Origin: Circinella umbellata
Taxonomy: Eukaryota; Mucoromycota; Mucoromycetes; Mucorales; Lichtheimiaceae
Length of the DNA stretch: 64,000 nt
NCBI GenBank assembly: GCA_025093555.1
Contig: JAIWNF010000089.1
Location: forward strand, 62,001 to 126,000
Direction of reading: 5' to 3'
The translations under genes and the position numbers were made by a program. The notes below the pieces were generated by a model. That model searched no databases. It had not been told where the DNA came from and was given only the letters and a program-made list of their open reading frames with translations. Positions 11,471 to 23,321 of the stretch are shown piece by piece (position 1 is the first letter of the stretch; the number at the start of each line of letters is the position of its first letter).

Positions 11471-12510
11471 CTTTATTGACTTAACCTTGTGGCACGTTTA
11501 TCGACTCCAGTATTTTCTGCTCTCGACATGTCTTCAGGGTTTTACAACATACCCATGTCTACCAAATCGGATTCCATAGCAGAAACTAGTTTTTCATGTC
11601 TAATCATAGGGTCATTCGAATATTTAAAAATGCCTAAGGGATTAACCAATGCTCCGGCAACGTTTCAAAGACTAATTGACATTATATTTCGACCTCTTCT
11701 AAACCGCTGCTTAGTTGCTTATATTGACGATCTCAACGTATATTCATCAGACCATAAACAACACCTACACGTCCTTGCGAAAGTATTTGCTTGCATAAAA
11801 CATTTTGGTCTCGTCATCAATCCACGAAAATGTTCATTGTATAAAAAACTCACTAGTATTCCTTGGTTATGTGATAACGTCAAATGGATTAAAAATGGAC
11901 CCTGATAAAATAACAAAAATAGCTGATTATCCACAACCACAAACAATCACCCAAATAAGAAGTTTTATTGGATTATGTTCTTATTATCGACGATTTATTA
12001 AACATTTTGCTGCAATTGCACGACCTTTACACGACCAAATGAAAGCAGAAGGAAAACGACCTCCTTGGGGACCTGAGACCACCAAGGCATTTGAAACTTT
12101 AAAAGCTGCATTATGTAATAGTCCCATTCTCATCAGACCAGACTTTGACAAACCTTTTACATTGATAACGGATGCTTCCCGAGAAGGGCTCGGGATTGTT
12201 TTGTGCCAGCATGACGAAGACAATAAAGAACATGTTGTGCTTTATGCTAGTCAAGGATTATTATCTAATGAACGCAATTACAGAATCTCAAAGCTTGAAA
12301 TGTTAGCTGTCGTATGGGGAGTAAAAACATTGAGACCTTATTTACTTGGAAATAAATTCACCATTATTACTGATCATTCAGCATTAAAAGGATTATTAAA
12401 TACTCCTCGACCACAAGGCATTATAGCAAGATGGATTACCACTTTATTGGAATACTCCTTTGAAATAAAATATCGCCCAGGAAAAGAAAATACTGTAGAA
12501 ATGCAGATTT
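11471..12510 (+). pseudogene. Ty3/gypsy reverse transcriptase-RNase H fragment
   Basis: Seen: 11489-11870 reads an RT palm (FSALDMSSGFYNIPM, MPKGLTNAPATFQRL, catalytic YIDDL). One frame change near 11840-11870 is followed by NSLVFLGYVITSNG, the RT-RH connection (FIGLCSYYRRFIKHF) and RNase H (FTLITDAS, RISKLEMLAVVWG, TIITDHSALKG) to about 12500. Upstream gag/protease and downstream integrase are absent. Known: this order and these motifs define Ty3/gypsy pol. It is a 5'- and 3'-truncated, frameshifted copy and looks less altered in its RT motifs than the chromovirus at 27-32 kb. Confidence 0.85.
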
Positions 12511-12842
12511 CTCAGTCGTCTTGGATATTAAACAATATCATATTCTGACCAGTATTTAGAAAGTCATAAAAAGCTTAAAATCATTATAAATAACACATTA
12601 TATAATTCTTTTTAACCCCTATAAAAAAATCATATCTATTGTTACATCCTTTTTTTTTCCTTTATATATCCCTTATATTTTTTTTATTTATTTATCCTTA
12701 TCGTATCTTTATATAACCAATATCATTTCTTTACTATCATTATTATCCCTTTATCATCTTTATCATCATTATTATTATTATTTTTCTAAATAAATATCAA
12801 CCGATTTACAAGCAGTAATAACTATGTTTAACCATAACCAAT

Positions 12843-13000
12843 AAGATTTGATTTTACCTGGAACAAGATCCGTTTTTACCTGGAATTGGATTCGATTTTA
12901 CCTGGAATCAGATCCGTTTTTACCTGAAATTGGATTCAATTTTACCTGGAATCAGATTCGATTTTACCTGAAATTGTATTCACTTTCACCTGGAACAAGA
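12843..13000. repeat. Minisatellite, GATTTTACCTGGAA units
   Basis: About nine alternating half-units of the type GATTCGATTTTACCTGGAAT and CAGATCCGTTTTTACCTG follow one another with few changes. The unit is about 18 bp, or 35 bp if pairs are counted. Confidence 0.8.
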
Positions 13001-13034
13001 TTCGAATTAAGGAGTTAGATAATTAAATAATTAG

Positions 13035-13044
13035 TATAAAAAGG
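13035..13044 (+). promoter_or_regulatory. TATA-like box in LTR-like tail
   Basis: TATAAAAAGG lies just downstream of the minisatellite and about 35-40 bp before a C/T-rich stretch. Its meaning depends on the LTR interpretation. Confidence 0.3.
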
Positions 13045-13300
13045 ATAGTTTTTTCCTTTCAAACAAAATAACTATTACTTCATTCTCTTTCATTTTTATT
13101 GAAATAAACTTTTTTCCCGACTATTTTGATCGGTTGAATTTGCTGGTTATAAAAACCGCCCTTTTATTTATTTTTCTTTTTATTGAATAAGTTATTAATA
13201 TAATTTCCCTTATTCCTTGAGTCTTTTACTCGGAATTTGTTATATTTTCTTTTTATTTTATTAATTACGATCCGAACGGGACGTAGCAATATGAAAATAA

Positions 13301-15506
13301 ATTAGAAATTCCCACATAGTAAATATATTATACATAATAAATCTGACATTAGCAATTTCAACTCGACATACGGACCTTTTTATTATTATTACATAGTATA
13401 GCTAGGAATATATATATATATATATATACGTATAGTATCTTTTTTTTTCTATTACGTAGATTTATTTACCTTTCAATCAAACTATATCTTTCATAATATA
13501 ATACATCCTAATATTTTTAGCTATTAAACAGTTATAAATTATTAAAAATGTCAAAAAGATATCTGTATTTTATTGATAATCTAAATACACAGACATTGAT
13601 GTGAACAAGTATAACTTGTATCAGAATTATAACAACTACTACCTCATGTGATATTGTTAAAAGGATTTATAAGTAATCTGCACAAAATTTATTTGAAGAT
13701 TTACAAAAAGCTGTAAAGTGCTACAAAAATAATCACACAAAAAAGTGTATTATAGGATGGAAACTACACGATTTGCACGAAAAAAATACTGCACAAAATT
13801 CCTTCTGCACGAAAATTTACGGTACAAATATACAGTATAGCGTAAAATTAGTGGCGATCTCCACATAAATCTGCACAAACTTTCACAGTACCATGGTGCA
13901 CCACAATGAATAGAATCATTCATTGGGTCTACATTTCACAAAATTTGCTAAATCCATTTTTTTTTCTTGCATTATTTATGGTTCATTTTCAAACTATATA
14001 AAAGTGATTTGCTCTTCCAAAATTATGTTTGATACCTTTAACCGATTTCCTCTTTGAGTTTTTCCAAAATGGCATACATCTGTACTCATCCTTCATTATT
14101 AATATTATTCTGATTTAAACTCGTCTGTTATCATAAATAAATCACAAGACATATAATCCAATATTAGAACAAGTAATACCAATAGTAATGAACATGTCAA
14201 TTGCTAAGGATAAGTGTGGTTCTTCATGTACACGGTTTTAAAATAAACCACATATGTACTGCACTATCAAGCTGTGTCACGATCTGAATCAGAGCAGCAG
14301 GCATTTCGAGTCGATATATTCCCCCAATTGTTGTATTATTTGGTATAACACTTTTTTTAAAAAATGGATTGTACGTTGTGATCATCAGGTTACTATTCTA
14401 CTAAACTAGTACCGCAATTAGCACTAATACCTTCGTTGCTACTTCTGTACAACTATCACCTTTTCCAAAACCTCCATTTCTTTCTTTATTGTGTTATAAG
14501 AGAGTCTGGAAGCAGAAAAAAAAATAACATAACATGATTATTTTATACACCTCTTTTTATACCCTATTCACTAGGCGTTTGATATGTTTTGTTTTTATTG
14601 AAGATAAGAATAATAATGATACATTGTTATTACTACCCTATTTCCTTACGTACTTGATCTGTGCTTGGCCCCTAAAACGTTACTATATCCTATCACGTTA
14701 TATATAGCAAGAAGTGGTGACGGTAAATACCTTGGGATTTTTTTCTTCACATCCTTTTAGTATTTTCTCTGCTCATTGTTTTTTCAACGTGGCTTGGATG
14801 TCATGGTAATAAGGCTTTGTGTCCACTTCTCTTTCTTTTTTGATCACGCTTCATTGAATTTGTATAACCTTTTTTTTTACTCTAAGATCCCTCTTTTATT
14901 TTTCAAAGGACTCTCTCTTTCTATGTATCCCCCCCCCTCTGACACCCCTGAATAAAATGAGGCATTGAAAGCTTAACCTTTAAATTCTATTTTATTCGCA
15001 TGAATTTGATTTTTTGGTTTCATGTAGTTCCCACAGAAAAAAAAATGTATTTAAAAATTCCCCACATATCATTATTAAAGGTTAAAGGAATCCCCCCCTC
15101 CACTCTTTTATAAAGATTGACTGAAAAAAAATAGTGTTACGTAAAACGGTTGTGGATTGAGAATTGGGGTTTTTTTGTGGACCATTCTTTAATTGGCTTT
15201 TAATAAGAAGAAAAAACAGTTAAAATAGTATATTCAGTGGATTAAAATAGGTTATTCTATAACGTAAGATGGTTGTAGTTAATTGAAGACGATTGTTTCG
15301 ATTCCAGTTAATTATGTCCTTTCAAATTGTAACACTCAGGGATGAATATGAATTCAGATATTATTAAAAGGCAAACGCTTCAAAAGATGATAAATGAGTC
15401 AAAAACTGTACCTATTTAATGAAAGCATTAGAGTTGTTAAAAAAAACAATTCAAATAATAAGAAAAGGGCGCTGGGCCCCCTTTTTATTTGCTCTCACTT
15501 TTCTTT
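13301..15506. other. Gene-free stretch, 2.2 kb
   Basis: AT-rich, with a TA microsatellite (13410-13430), a cluster of GCACAAAATT/GCACGAAAA-type words (13670-13890) and C-runs (14930-14945, 15095). No ORF with coding character was found on either strand. The last few hundred bases must serve as the upstream region of the OB-fold gene. Confidence 0.4.
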
Positions 15507-16124
15507 ATGCCCGCAGGTAATAAAAAAAGAATTCTGTTTTAGTTCTTTATATTTAATAACTCATCGTGATTTTTATATATATATTATTTAGTAAATACTA
15601 GAACTGTTAATTCATTAACACCTGACCAATATGGTATTGACATTGTTGTTAAAGTAGTTCATCCTATTGTTTCTGTTGAACTTGACGGTAAGAAAGATTG
15701 CTGATTTATTTTACTCTGTGAAAATGAAAAAAAAATTAAAGCTCATTTCGAACAATAAATTATAAAATATAAATATTCTAGACAATGGAAGGAAAGTACG
15801 AGTATATGAACATCTTGTAGGTGATGCTACTGGGTGTATTATTTTAAAATCACAACAAGGTACATTATTTTTTGAAGTGTGTAGAGGGAGGGGGCGGGGT
15901 GAAACTCTATTATATATAAGCTGAACATAAACTATATATATATATATATATATATATTAGATATAAAAGGTGTCATTCGAGTAATGAAAGGTTATACACA
16001 AGTAATAGATGGTTATTTACGACTTGTTGTTAACAACGAAAATATGGAACCCATTTCAGATAATAATGTCGATGTACTCTTACAAAATAATTTATCCACA
16101 ATTAAATTTGTTCGTAAGATATAA
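15507..16124 (+). CDS. SOSS-B/hSSB-like OB-fold ssDNA-binding protein, 115 aa
   Basis: Seen: four exons, 15507-15516, 15592-15687, 15782-15859 and 15961-16124, all with GT-AG introns of 75-101 bp that keep phase. The first exon encodes only MPA plus one base, which is why no long ORF is visible. The protein reads as one OB fold: VKVVHPIVSVELD (strand 1), NGRKVRVYEHLVGDATGCII (strands 2-3), RVMKGYTQVIDGYLRLVV (helix and strands 4-5), then an acidic tail. Known: SOSS complex subunit B / hSSB proteins have a single OB domain with 'V...DATG.I...GD..R..KGY...F.G...L' spacing and act in ssDNA protection and DNA repair. Inference: this is the fungal homologue. Other single-OB families remain possible. 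Confidence 0.7.
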
Positions 16125-16875
16125 AATATTATAGGGTCTTATGTCATTTTTATTAATGCAATCCTCACACACACACACGCACACTTTTTTTTCTAGTATT
16201 AACCAAATGGAGGTTGGGGGGGAGGAGGGTATTATTCATGACTTTATTTTATCAAGATAGGTACAGTTACAAGAGAGATTTCTTTTCTTGAAAAAAACCA
16301 TTTAGTTAATTAAAATGTCAAAACTTTAAAACCTGTATAAGATACGCGGACAAAATTATTTTAGTTCACCTTTGGATCACTCAGCTTTTTTTTTTAGTCC
16401 GAAAAGTTTCTCGAATGTCATTAGAAAAAAGACTTTACATAAAAATCTCACAAGTTTGAACTTGGGGAGTAACAACAAAGTGAACAAATTAATTTGATTC
16501 ATAAGACAATCTCTCTCTAAGTATTATTACAACAACATTATACATTCTATTTATTTCATTAGATACAACCTTTTTTTTTTCTTATTTCATGTAAGCTAAG
16601 CCCAATTTTTTTTCTCACTTTGTAAAACAGAAAAAGGCGGGTATTTTACTTTTGTTGGGGGGGGGGGGGAGTGAATTAGATCAGTTTAAATATTACACAA
16701 ATTTTCAAGAAAGGGAAAAAGTAGTAACGTATTTAAATAAATCAGAAAAAGAGTTGTTGTTACCAACTTAAGATTTTCCCGGGCTACGTATAAAAAATAA
16801 AGATTATCATCTTCTTCTTTTTTTTTCCTTTTTCTCTTTTTATTATCAGTAGCAATATATATAGTTTAAAGAAAA
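16125..16875. other. Spacer between OB-fold gene and ALDH gene
   Basis: Contains G- and T-homopolymers (a run of 12 G near 16660), an AC microsatellite (16168-16185) and a pyrimidine-rich stretch (16815-16840) shortly before the ALDH start. It holds the ALDH promoter. No gene. Confidence 0.5.
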
Positions 16876-19244
16876 ATGTCATTGGAAATTGAACTTGTCT
16901 CTCCAACGGGTTATAAGGTTCCATGTTAGTAATATATAAATATATATATAGATTATTATTTTTTACCTACTTTAAGAGTATTATATAACTTATTTAACCA
17001 ACAATAATAATATATATATATTTATATATGTAGTAAATACTGGATTATTTATTAATAATGAATTTGTTAGTGGAGCACATACAATTGATACGATTAATCC
17101 ATCTACTGGAAAATTAATTACTTCTGTTCAAGCTGGTAAAAACATGTAAAATAATATTATGTCCTCTTTTTTTTAAAACAACTAAAATATCTTTTATAAT
17201 GAATCAAAATGATTAGCCGAAACCGAACAAGTCAATGCAGCTGTAGATGCAGCCGAAAAAGCATTTCATGGGGGTTGGAAAACAAGTAATCCTAGAGAAA
17301 GAGCACGTCTTATGAATAAATTAGCTGATTTAATTGAACGGGATGCTGAAGATATTGCTCAACTTGAAGCTTTGGATAATGGAAAACCATTTGGATTTTC
17401 TTATGCAGTTGAAATTCCTTTAGTTTTATCTCAATTGTAAGTCTTTTTTTTTTGGTTAACCCTATTTATATCCTTTGGATCCTCTATAAATGATAAGTAT
17501 ATTCATATATATATATATATAGTCGTTATTTTGCTGGTTTTTGTGATAAATTACATGGTAAAGTCATTGAAACAGAAGGGAAGTTATCTTATACTGTTCA
17601 TGAACCTATTGGTGTTTGTGCAGGAATTATTCCATGGAATGTTGGAGTAAGTTATATATAAAAAAACAACAATGAATTATTATTATTATTATTATTATGT
17701 AGTACTAAAAATGTTGTTGTTTGTTTTTTCAGGCAATAATGTTTTCATGGAAAGTGGCACCAGCTATTTGTTGTGGTAATACTATTATTGTTAAAACATC
17801 AGAGATAACTCCACTTTCAGCTTTAAAGCTTGCTGCATTAGTTAAAGAAGCTGGTTTTCGTAAGTAAATAGCTTCTATATATATATATGTTGAATAATAA
17901 TATTACGTAATAATAACCATGTTATTTCTATAGCCCCGGGTGTGATCAATATTATTACTGGTTATGGACCTACTGCTGGAGAAGCTTTATCAAGACACAT
18001 GAAAATCAGTAAAGTGTCATTTACAGGTTCTTTACCAACAGGTCGTGCTATTATGAAAGCGGCTGCAGAAACTAATTTAAAACAAGTGACACTTGAACTG
18101 GGTGGTAAATCTCCTAATATTATCTTTGATGATGTAGAAGATTTAGATAAAGCTGTTTGGTATTCACTTAATGGTATGTAACTTTTTTACTTATTTATTT
18201 AGTTGTTTCAATGTAAAAACCTCATATTATTATTTTTTATATACGTACGTAAAACCTATTCTAAATACGTACATACACATCCTCTCAAAACAAATGTATA
18301 TATAATTAGGTATTTATGCTATTGGTGGACAAGTTTGTTTTGGTGGATCACGTCTTTATGTAAGCTATTGTTATATGACAATAATAAAAAAAGAGAAAGA
18401 AAAAGGTCATAAATACTACATAACAAATCTTATGATATATATCTAATCATGTCACACACTGGAAATAGATTCAAGAAGGAATTTATGATGCTTTCCTTGA
18501 AAAATTCAAAGCAATGGCAGCTGCAAGAAAAGTATGTGATCCATTCAGTGATCGAGGAGCTGAACAAGGTCCTCAAGTATCTGAAACTCAATTTAAACGA
18601 GTATTAAGTTATATTGAAAGTGGTAAAGCTGAAGGTGCCACTTTGTATCATGGTGGTGTAAGAAAAGGGGATACGGGTTATTTCATTGAACCCACTATCT
18701 TTACAGGTAATAACAAATGAACAAAACCTCTTTTTTTTAACGTACATAATTATTCGAATTTCAACACAAAGAATAAACAAGAAGGGGGTTCATTATTAAA
18801 TTATTCTGTTATATAGATGTTACACCTGATATGCGTATTATGAAAGAAGAAATCTTTGGTCCCGTGGTTTCTATTACCAAATTTAAAGATGAGGATGATG
18901 TTATTGCTCAAGCAAATAATACTACTTATGGTCTTGCTGCAGGTGTATTTACTTCTAATGTTAAACGTGCTATTACTGTTTCAAATGCTCTTGAAGCAGG
19001 AACAGTTTGTAAGTTCAAATTTTTTTTATTTACTTTTATATATATATATAGTTTAATTCATTGTTCTTTTTTTTTTCTCATGCATATTTTTAAATTATTA
19101 TCAGGGGTCAATTGTTATATGGAAATAGATTCTAGTACTCCATTCGGTGGATATAAACAAAGTGGTCTTGGTCGTGAAGGGGGTGAATATGTTCTTCAAG
19201 ATTATACTCAAGTGAAAGCTATTAAAATAAACATTGGTTTATAA
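16876..19244 (+). CDS. NAD(P)+-dependent aldehyde dehydrogenase, 493 aa
   Basis: Seen: ten exons, 16876-16924, 17034-17135, 17217-17436, 17523-17646, 17733-17859, 17934-18173, 18310-18359, 18469-18706, 18817-19008 and 19105-19244. All introns are GT-AG and short (69-136 bp), and the sum is an exact 494 codons. Catalytic features are intact: the Asn region in GIIPWNVG, the glycine motif FTGSLPTG, the general base in LELGGKSP, the nucleophile in [17 protein letters not shown] and PFGGYKQSG near the end. Known: this set defines class 1/2 ALDHs of about 500 residues that oxidise aldehydes to acids (acetate formation, detoxification). No N-terminal targeting peptide is obvious, so cytosolic is likeliest (inference). 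The gene looks intact and functional. Confidence 0.95.
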
Positions 19245-20334
19245 TTTAGTTTTATATCCCCACCCCCACCCCATCAAATACTTCTGTCTATTTTAACGAC
19301 ATGACACACCTTTTTTTGTTAACTTTTGTATATGTATCTAAACAACACTATATTTATTATAAATTTTGTGCTCTATGCTCTCTGTGTACGTAAATCTATA
19401 TATCTAGTTTGAGTCTATTGTTAAACGCTTAGCAAAATGTATAATCAATAAGGAGGGGGATTGGTTGGTTTTTGTTTACGGAAGTAACCAAATGGCAACA
19501 ATTGAGCAAATGTACCCACCCTACTACAAATCTGGGTTATATACTATACCCAATCAATGACCGCTCATTGATTATTTAGATCTAAATATGCTATATTTGA
19601 CAACCAAAATAAATTGTCTTTGAAAAAACTGAATAATCATCACCTAATAAATTTAATATGTATATTACATATTATATATTAAAAGGTTAAAATAAAAAAG
19701 TAAACTGATTATCCTACTTTTTCTATAAAAAAAAAAGAGTTTTGCATAATTTTGGGTGTATGTTGGCATGCAACAAGATATAAGCACTTTATTATCTTTA
19801 GTGGATATTTTTGTGGTGAATTCTGACTCATTGGATTTGCCCAGCAATATAATCATAACACCTTTCTTATTTCTTTATTTCAGAATCATTCAATTAGAAA
19901 AGTCTTGCTCAACACGTTGTGGCTATGCAGACAAAATCTATGACTTATTCAACTTTTACAATTTTCTTTTTTAAAAGTATTTTGTAAAAAATCACCAAGA
20001 GAAAAAAAGTTTTGAGGGTTGTCCTAATTTTATATCCCGACAAAAAAAACTACTTATTAAGAAGAGTGACAACAAAACTCGGGGGGGGGAGGGTTTCTTT
20101 TTTATTTTTATAAACATCTTTATCATGAACTTTCAACAACGAAACAGCTTCCTTTGATGTGGGATTTAAAAATCCGGACTCCCATTGGGATTCAATACCC
20201 CAAGCGCGAAATGCTACCAATGAACATGGGCTCCAGCTGGATATACTTTGTTTGTCCCAAGGCACATTGGATCCAATGGATTTTAGTATGTTCAGACGTA
20301 TATAGTATTTAGTTGTAACAATTATGAAAAATAA
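19245..20334. other. Gene-free stretch downstream of ALDH
   Basis: Holds the ALDH 3' UTR and AT-rich sequence. A minus-strand open stretch at 20265-20050 (with AFRAWGIESQWESGF) has amino-acid-like composition but no recognised domain; it may be a decayed fragment. Confidence 0.4.
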
Positions 20335-20592
20335 ATGCTTTTATTTGAACCATTTGATCCAAAGCCAAAAGATCCTGGAGCCCACGTCAACAAGAAAATA
20401 CACAACACAGCAGGAGGGAAAGATATATGGTTATCTGGCTACGTATATTTGATAAGCCCTGTAAAGACAACGATTCGCGAAGTGTCTGCCGTCACGAATA
20501 TAAACAAATCGACTGTGGAACATTACACAAAAATGGAAAAAAGTAGACGAATTAGACTAGGTCTACCTGTCTTCAGTAATAAAGTTTTTTAA
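20335..20592 (+). CDS. Orphan ORF, 85 aa, helix-turn-helix-like C-terminus
   Basis: An open frame encodes 85 residues. The segment TTIREVSAVTNINKSTVEHY has the spacing of the helix-turn-helix found at the start of Tc1-type transposases (T-x-R-x-I/V-S...I-N/S-K-S-T-V). The rest of a transposase is not present. It may be the N-terminal scrap of a transposase gene. Low confidence. Confidence 0.3.
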   Translation: MLLFEPFDPKPKDPGAHVNKKIHNTAGGKDIWLSGYVYLISPVKTTIREVSAVTNINKSTVEHYTKMEKSRRIRLGLPVFSNKVF

Positions 20593-21751
20593 AAAAATAA
20601 TGATTAGCTTGATTTGTTTGAATTTGTGAATGGATAATATACTCTATAGGCGAGTAAGGAAAATGTGTCTGAACTGTGAATTGGATGATACTATAGGATC
20701 TTGAAATGGGGATTTGTAACCACAATTTGAGGTTTGGGATTCTATATATTAGATAAATAGATATACAAAGGTGAAACGTGTTTTTACACGGCGAAGAACA
20801 ACTTTATTGTTCCTCATTTCTATAAAACTAAAAAGGGAAGTGTTCTATTCCTTGACTGATTTTTTGTGACAACGTCTGGGCACAATTATAAATTTCCAAA
20901 TAAAGGTTTTTGGGACATTTGGGACATTTGGGACATTCGGCACACAAATAAAAATGGATTTTTTAACGAAAAAGGAAATTGTTTTTTTTTTGTAAGGACA
21001 CAAGAGTTGTTAAGCAGATGAATTAAAAAGTCTATGAATTCCTACCATCGGCCTGCCTCGCTATTATATTAATATTTTTGATATAAGGATAGGGGTTTTT
21101 TTTATTAATCAGGGAAATTTTCTATAATGATATCCGATAAGGTTTTAGCACAAAATATATCGTTCTATATTGAGCAGACATATAATACTGAAAAAATATA
21201 GTTGCTGGACATTTTTTAATCTTTTTTTTTTGTCAAGTGTTTAATGATCTAAACGTTCAATCTCTCTACCATCCTGCAAAAAAAACAGTACGCAGCTCTA
21301 TCCTTCCTTTCCCGGAATACCTGCCGCCGGTTTAAACTTCCAGGTGTACCTGACACCGGTTAAGACTTCCACGCGAGCTGTCAAGGTCTTAAGGTGCGTT
21401 GATGAAAAGAAAAAAAAATGGTGCAGTGTTTTTTTATAAAAAGTAAATAAAATACGTAGAATAGAAAGTGGGAAACATATGACCTAAAAGAAAAAGAAAA
21501 GTCATTGCCTGTTTTTGCTAATATCTAGTTTAAAAAAGGGGTCAGCAAATCATTTATTTATTACAATGGCAAAGGCGAATATAACCAAGAAACAATAATA
21601 CAATACAACGGAGAAGAAAAAGCATATATCCAAGCATTTTTTGTTACTCTACTATCTAAATAATAAAACTACTATATAGACTATACCTACATATTATATC
21701 AATCAAAGAAAAGCTTAGCAATGCCTAGTAATAAAGAAAGACTATTGAATA
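20593..21751. other. Gene-free stretch with two small repeats
   Basis: Contains a triplicated TTTGGGACA (about 20910-20940) and a duplicated unit of about 30 bp (21316-21375) with ACCTGCCGCCGGTTTAAACT / ACCTGACACCGGTTAAGACT. No ORF of interest. Confidence 0.45.
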
Positions 21752-22470
21752 CAGTGAGTATTCGCTAAACCGATACTCCATATGTGTCAGGATTTGTACC
21801 GGTTTAGGGAATTATTACCGGTTTAGCGAGTTGGTACTAATATGTAGAATATACTGGAAAAATAACTAAGCTATACAGATAAGACAAAAAATGATAGTTG
21901 ATATAATGTATGAGCTAATGCTTTGGTGATAAAAATGATATTAGTGTACAGTATTCAAATAATAATAGTTAACCAGAGACTGGATTAATAATGGATTTAC
22001 AATAAAGTGTGCTTTATACAGACCATGATTAGCAGTTGCATAAGTGAGTAAAGATGAATTGTATCCACAACATAGTTACATATTCAGTGGTAATGAACAA
22101 GTACATGACAAAGTTGTTGAAAAGAAGTACGTACGTACGTACGCAGATGAGAAAGAAGAAGAAAAGCATATGTGTGAAGGTAGCGAAAAAAAGACACTGT
22201 TATCAACAAGATGTTGAGAAGCTTTTTCTTGACAACAAGAATGGTTTGTGTATTTTTAATTCCTATGGAAACAAAGTACGTAGCCAACTGAAAACCAAGG
22301 ATAGAGCTGAGATGCGGTTGAAGGAAGGCTGTATTACTGATTTTACCATTAAAACGACTAATATTATATATATTATATAAAATAAAATAATACTATTATA
22401 AACCTGGTAATATTTAGAAAAGCTCATTAGATACCGGTTTAGCGAATTACTAGTATTTTACTAAGTAACT
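21752..22470 (+). mobile_element. TA-flanked non-autonomous element, copy 1 (3' end lost)
   Basis: The left end CAGTGAGTATTCGCTAAACC follows TA. The body matches, in inverse orientation, the complete copy at 32492-33275 over most of its length, including the AAGAAAAAGCATATGTG / ACAAGATGTTGAGAAGC region and CATTAGATACCGG against its counterpart. The right end cannot be matched beyond about 22470. A 108-residue ORF (22054-22380) lies inside but is not conserved as an ORF in the other copy, so it is probably not a gene. Known: TA target and CAGT...ACTG ends are usual in the Tc1/mariner/pogo group. Confidence 0.6.
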
Positions 22471-23321
22471 TCGTTTGTTTTTGAATTTGAATGATCTAAT
22501 TAACAAATAACCAGTTATTACCCCTGGTTTTCTTTTTGTGTTCATAGAAAAAAATCATTTTCCCAAAAGTAGGGATATTACGTATGAGATGATGTAGGAA
22601 ATTTATAACTAAGCACATAGACTGAGTGCATGTTGCTGTTCCAAATGAATTTTGCGTATATATTCGTCCTTTCACCACTGTTTGCAAAATCCCACCCTAT
22701 CTACTAGATTGGTCTATCAAATCTAATCTATCATTTAGTCTAGCACCTATTTGTTGAATACACCAGCAATCTAAGAAGCTCTTGTTCATTTTTGTTTTTA
22801 TTTTTTTGTGCATCTGGTATCAAGCCTAAACACTTGTATGGAATTACATCAGTTCCCATTATCCTAAGCCTTGGGCATTTTTTACATTTCCTCCATAACA
22901 AGGATCTTCCGCCATCTTCTTTCCCATGCACCAAATTATTATTAATTGCCACCTACAACTTCTCGTATATATGACGTGCTCATTAACAATTTGATTAAAT
23001 AACACGCCTTTCTATCCTTATTAACATAGCACATGCTGTTATTAATCGCCTTCTTATTGCAGGATAAAGTATTTTATAGAAGAGGAAATAGCCAGTTACT
23101 TTTGTCGTGTTATGAATAAGCTTATGAGCTTGCGCCTCGTTGTTGTGATACAAGCTTAAATATGGTGCCCGCTTTCCAGTCCTGGGTAACTTTCTTTTTT
23201 TACATATCAATAAACTTGTAAAAATAAAATATGTAATGACCATATAAAAAGACAAAGGTATTTATTTCTTTCTTTTATTATCTTTCCTCCCACTTTCTCT
23301 ACCATTTATTGCTTCCCATCA
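22471..23321. other. Upstream region of the F-box gene
   Basis: No gene is supported. The last 80 bp before the F-box start are C/T-rich (TTTCTTTCTTTTATTATCTT...CCTCCCACTTTCTCT), a usual fungal promoter-proximal feature. Confidence 0.45.

Larger units (their letters stand above)
12511..13300 (+). mobile_element. LTR-like tail after the Ty3 fragment (tentative)
   Basis: The pol frame is lost at about 12500. The following 800 bp are non-coding and contain a tandem repeat (12843-13000), a TATA-like TATAAAAAGG (13035) and pyrimidine-rich sequence downstream, as expected for an LTR promoter. No second copy of this sequence and no TG/CA boundary could be fixed, so the LTR call is inference. Confidence 0.35.

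Noticed and set aside
12843..13000. CRISPR-like array
   Set aside because: Units follow directly without unique spacers, and the genome is eukaryotic. It is a minisatellite.
22054..22380. 108-residue ORF as a gene
   Set aside because: It lies within a TIR element, and the homologous segment in the other copy (32680-33000) does not keep the frame.
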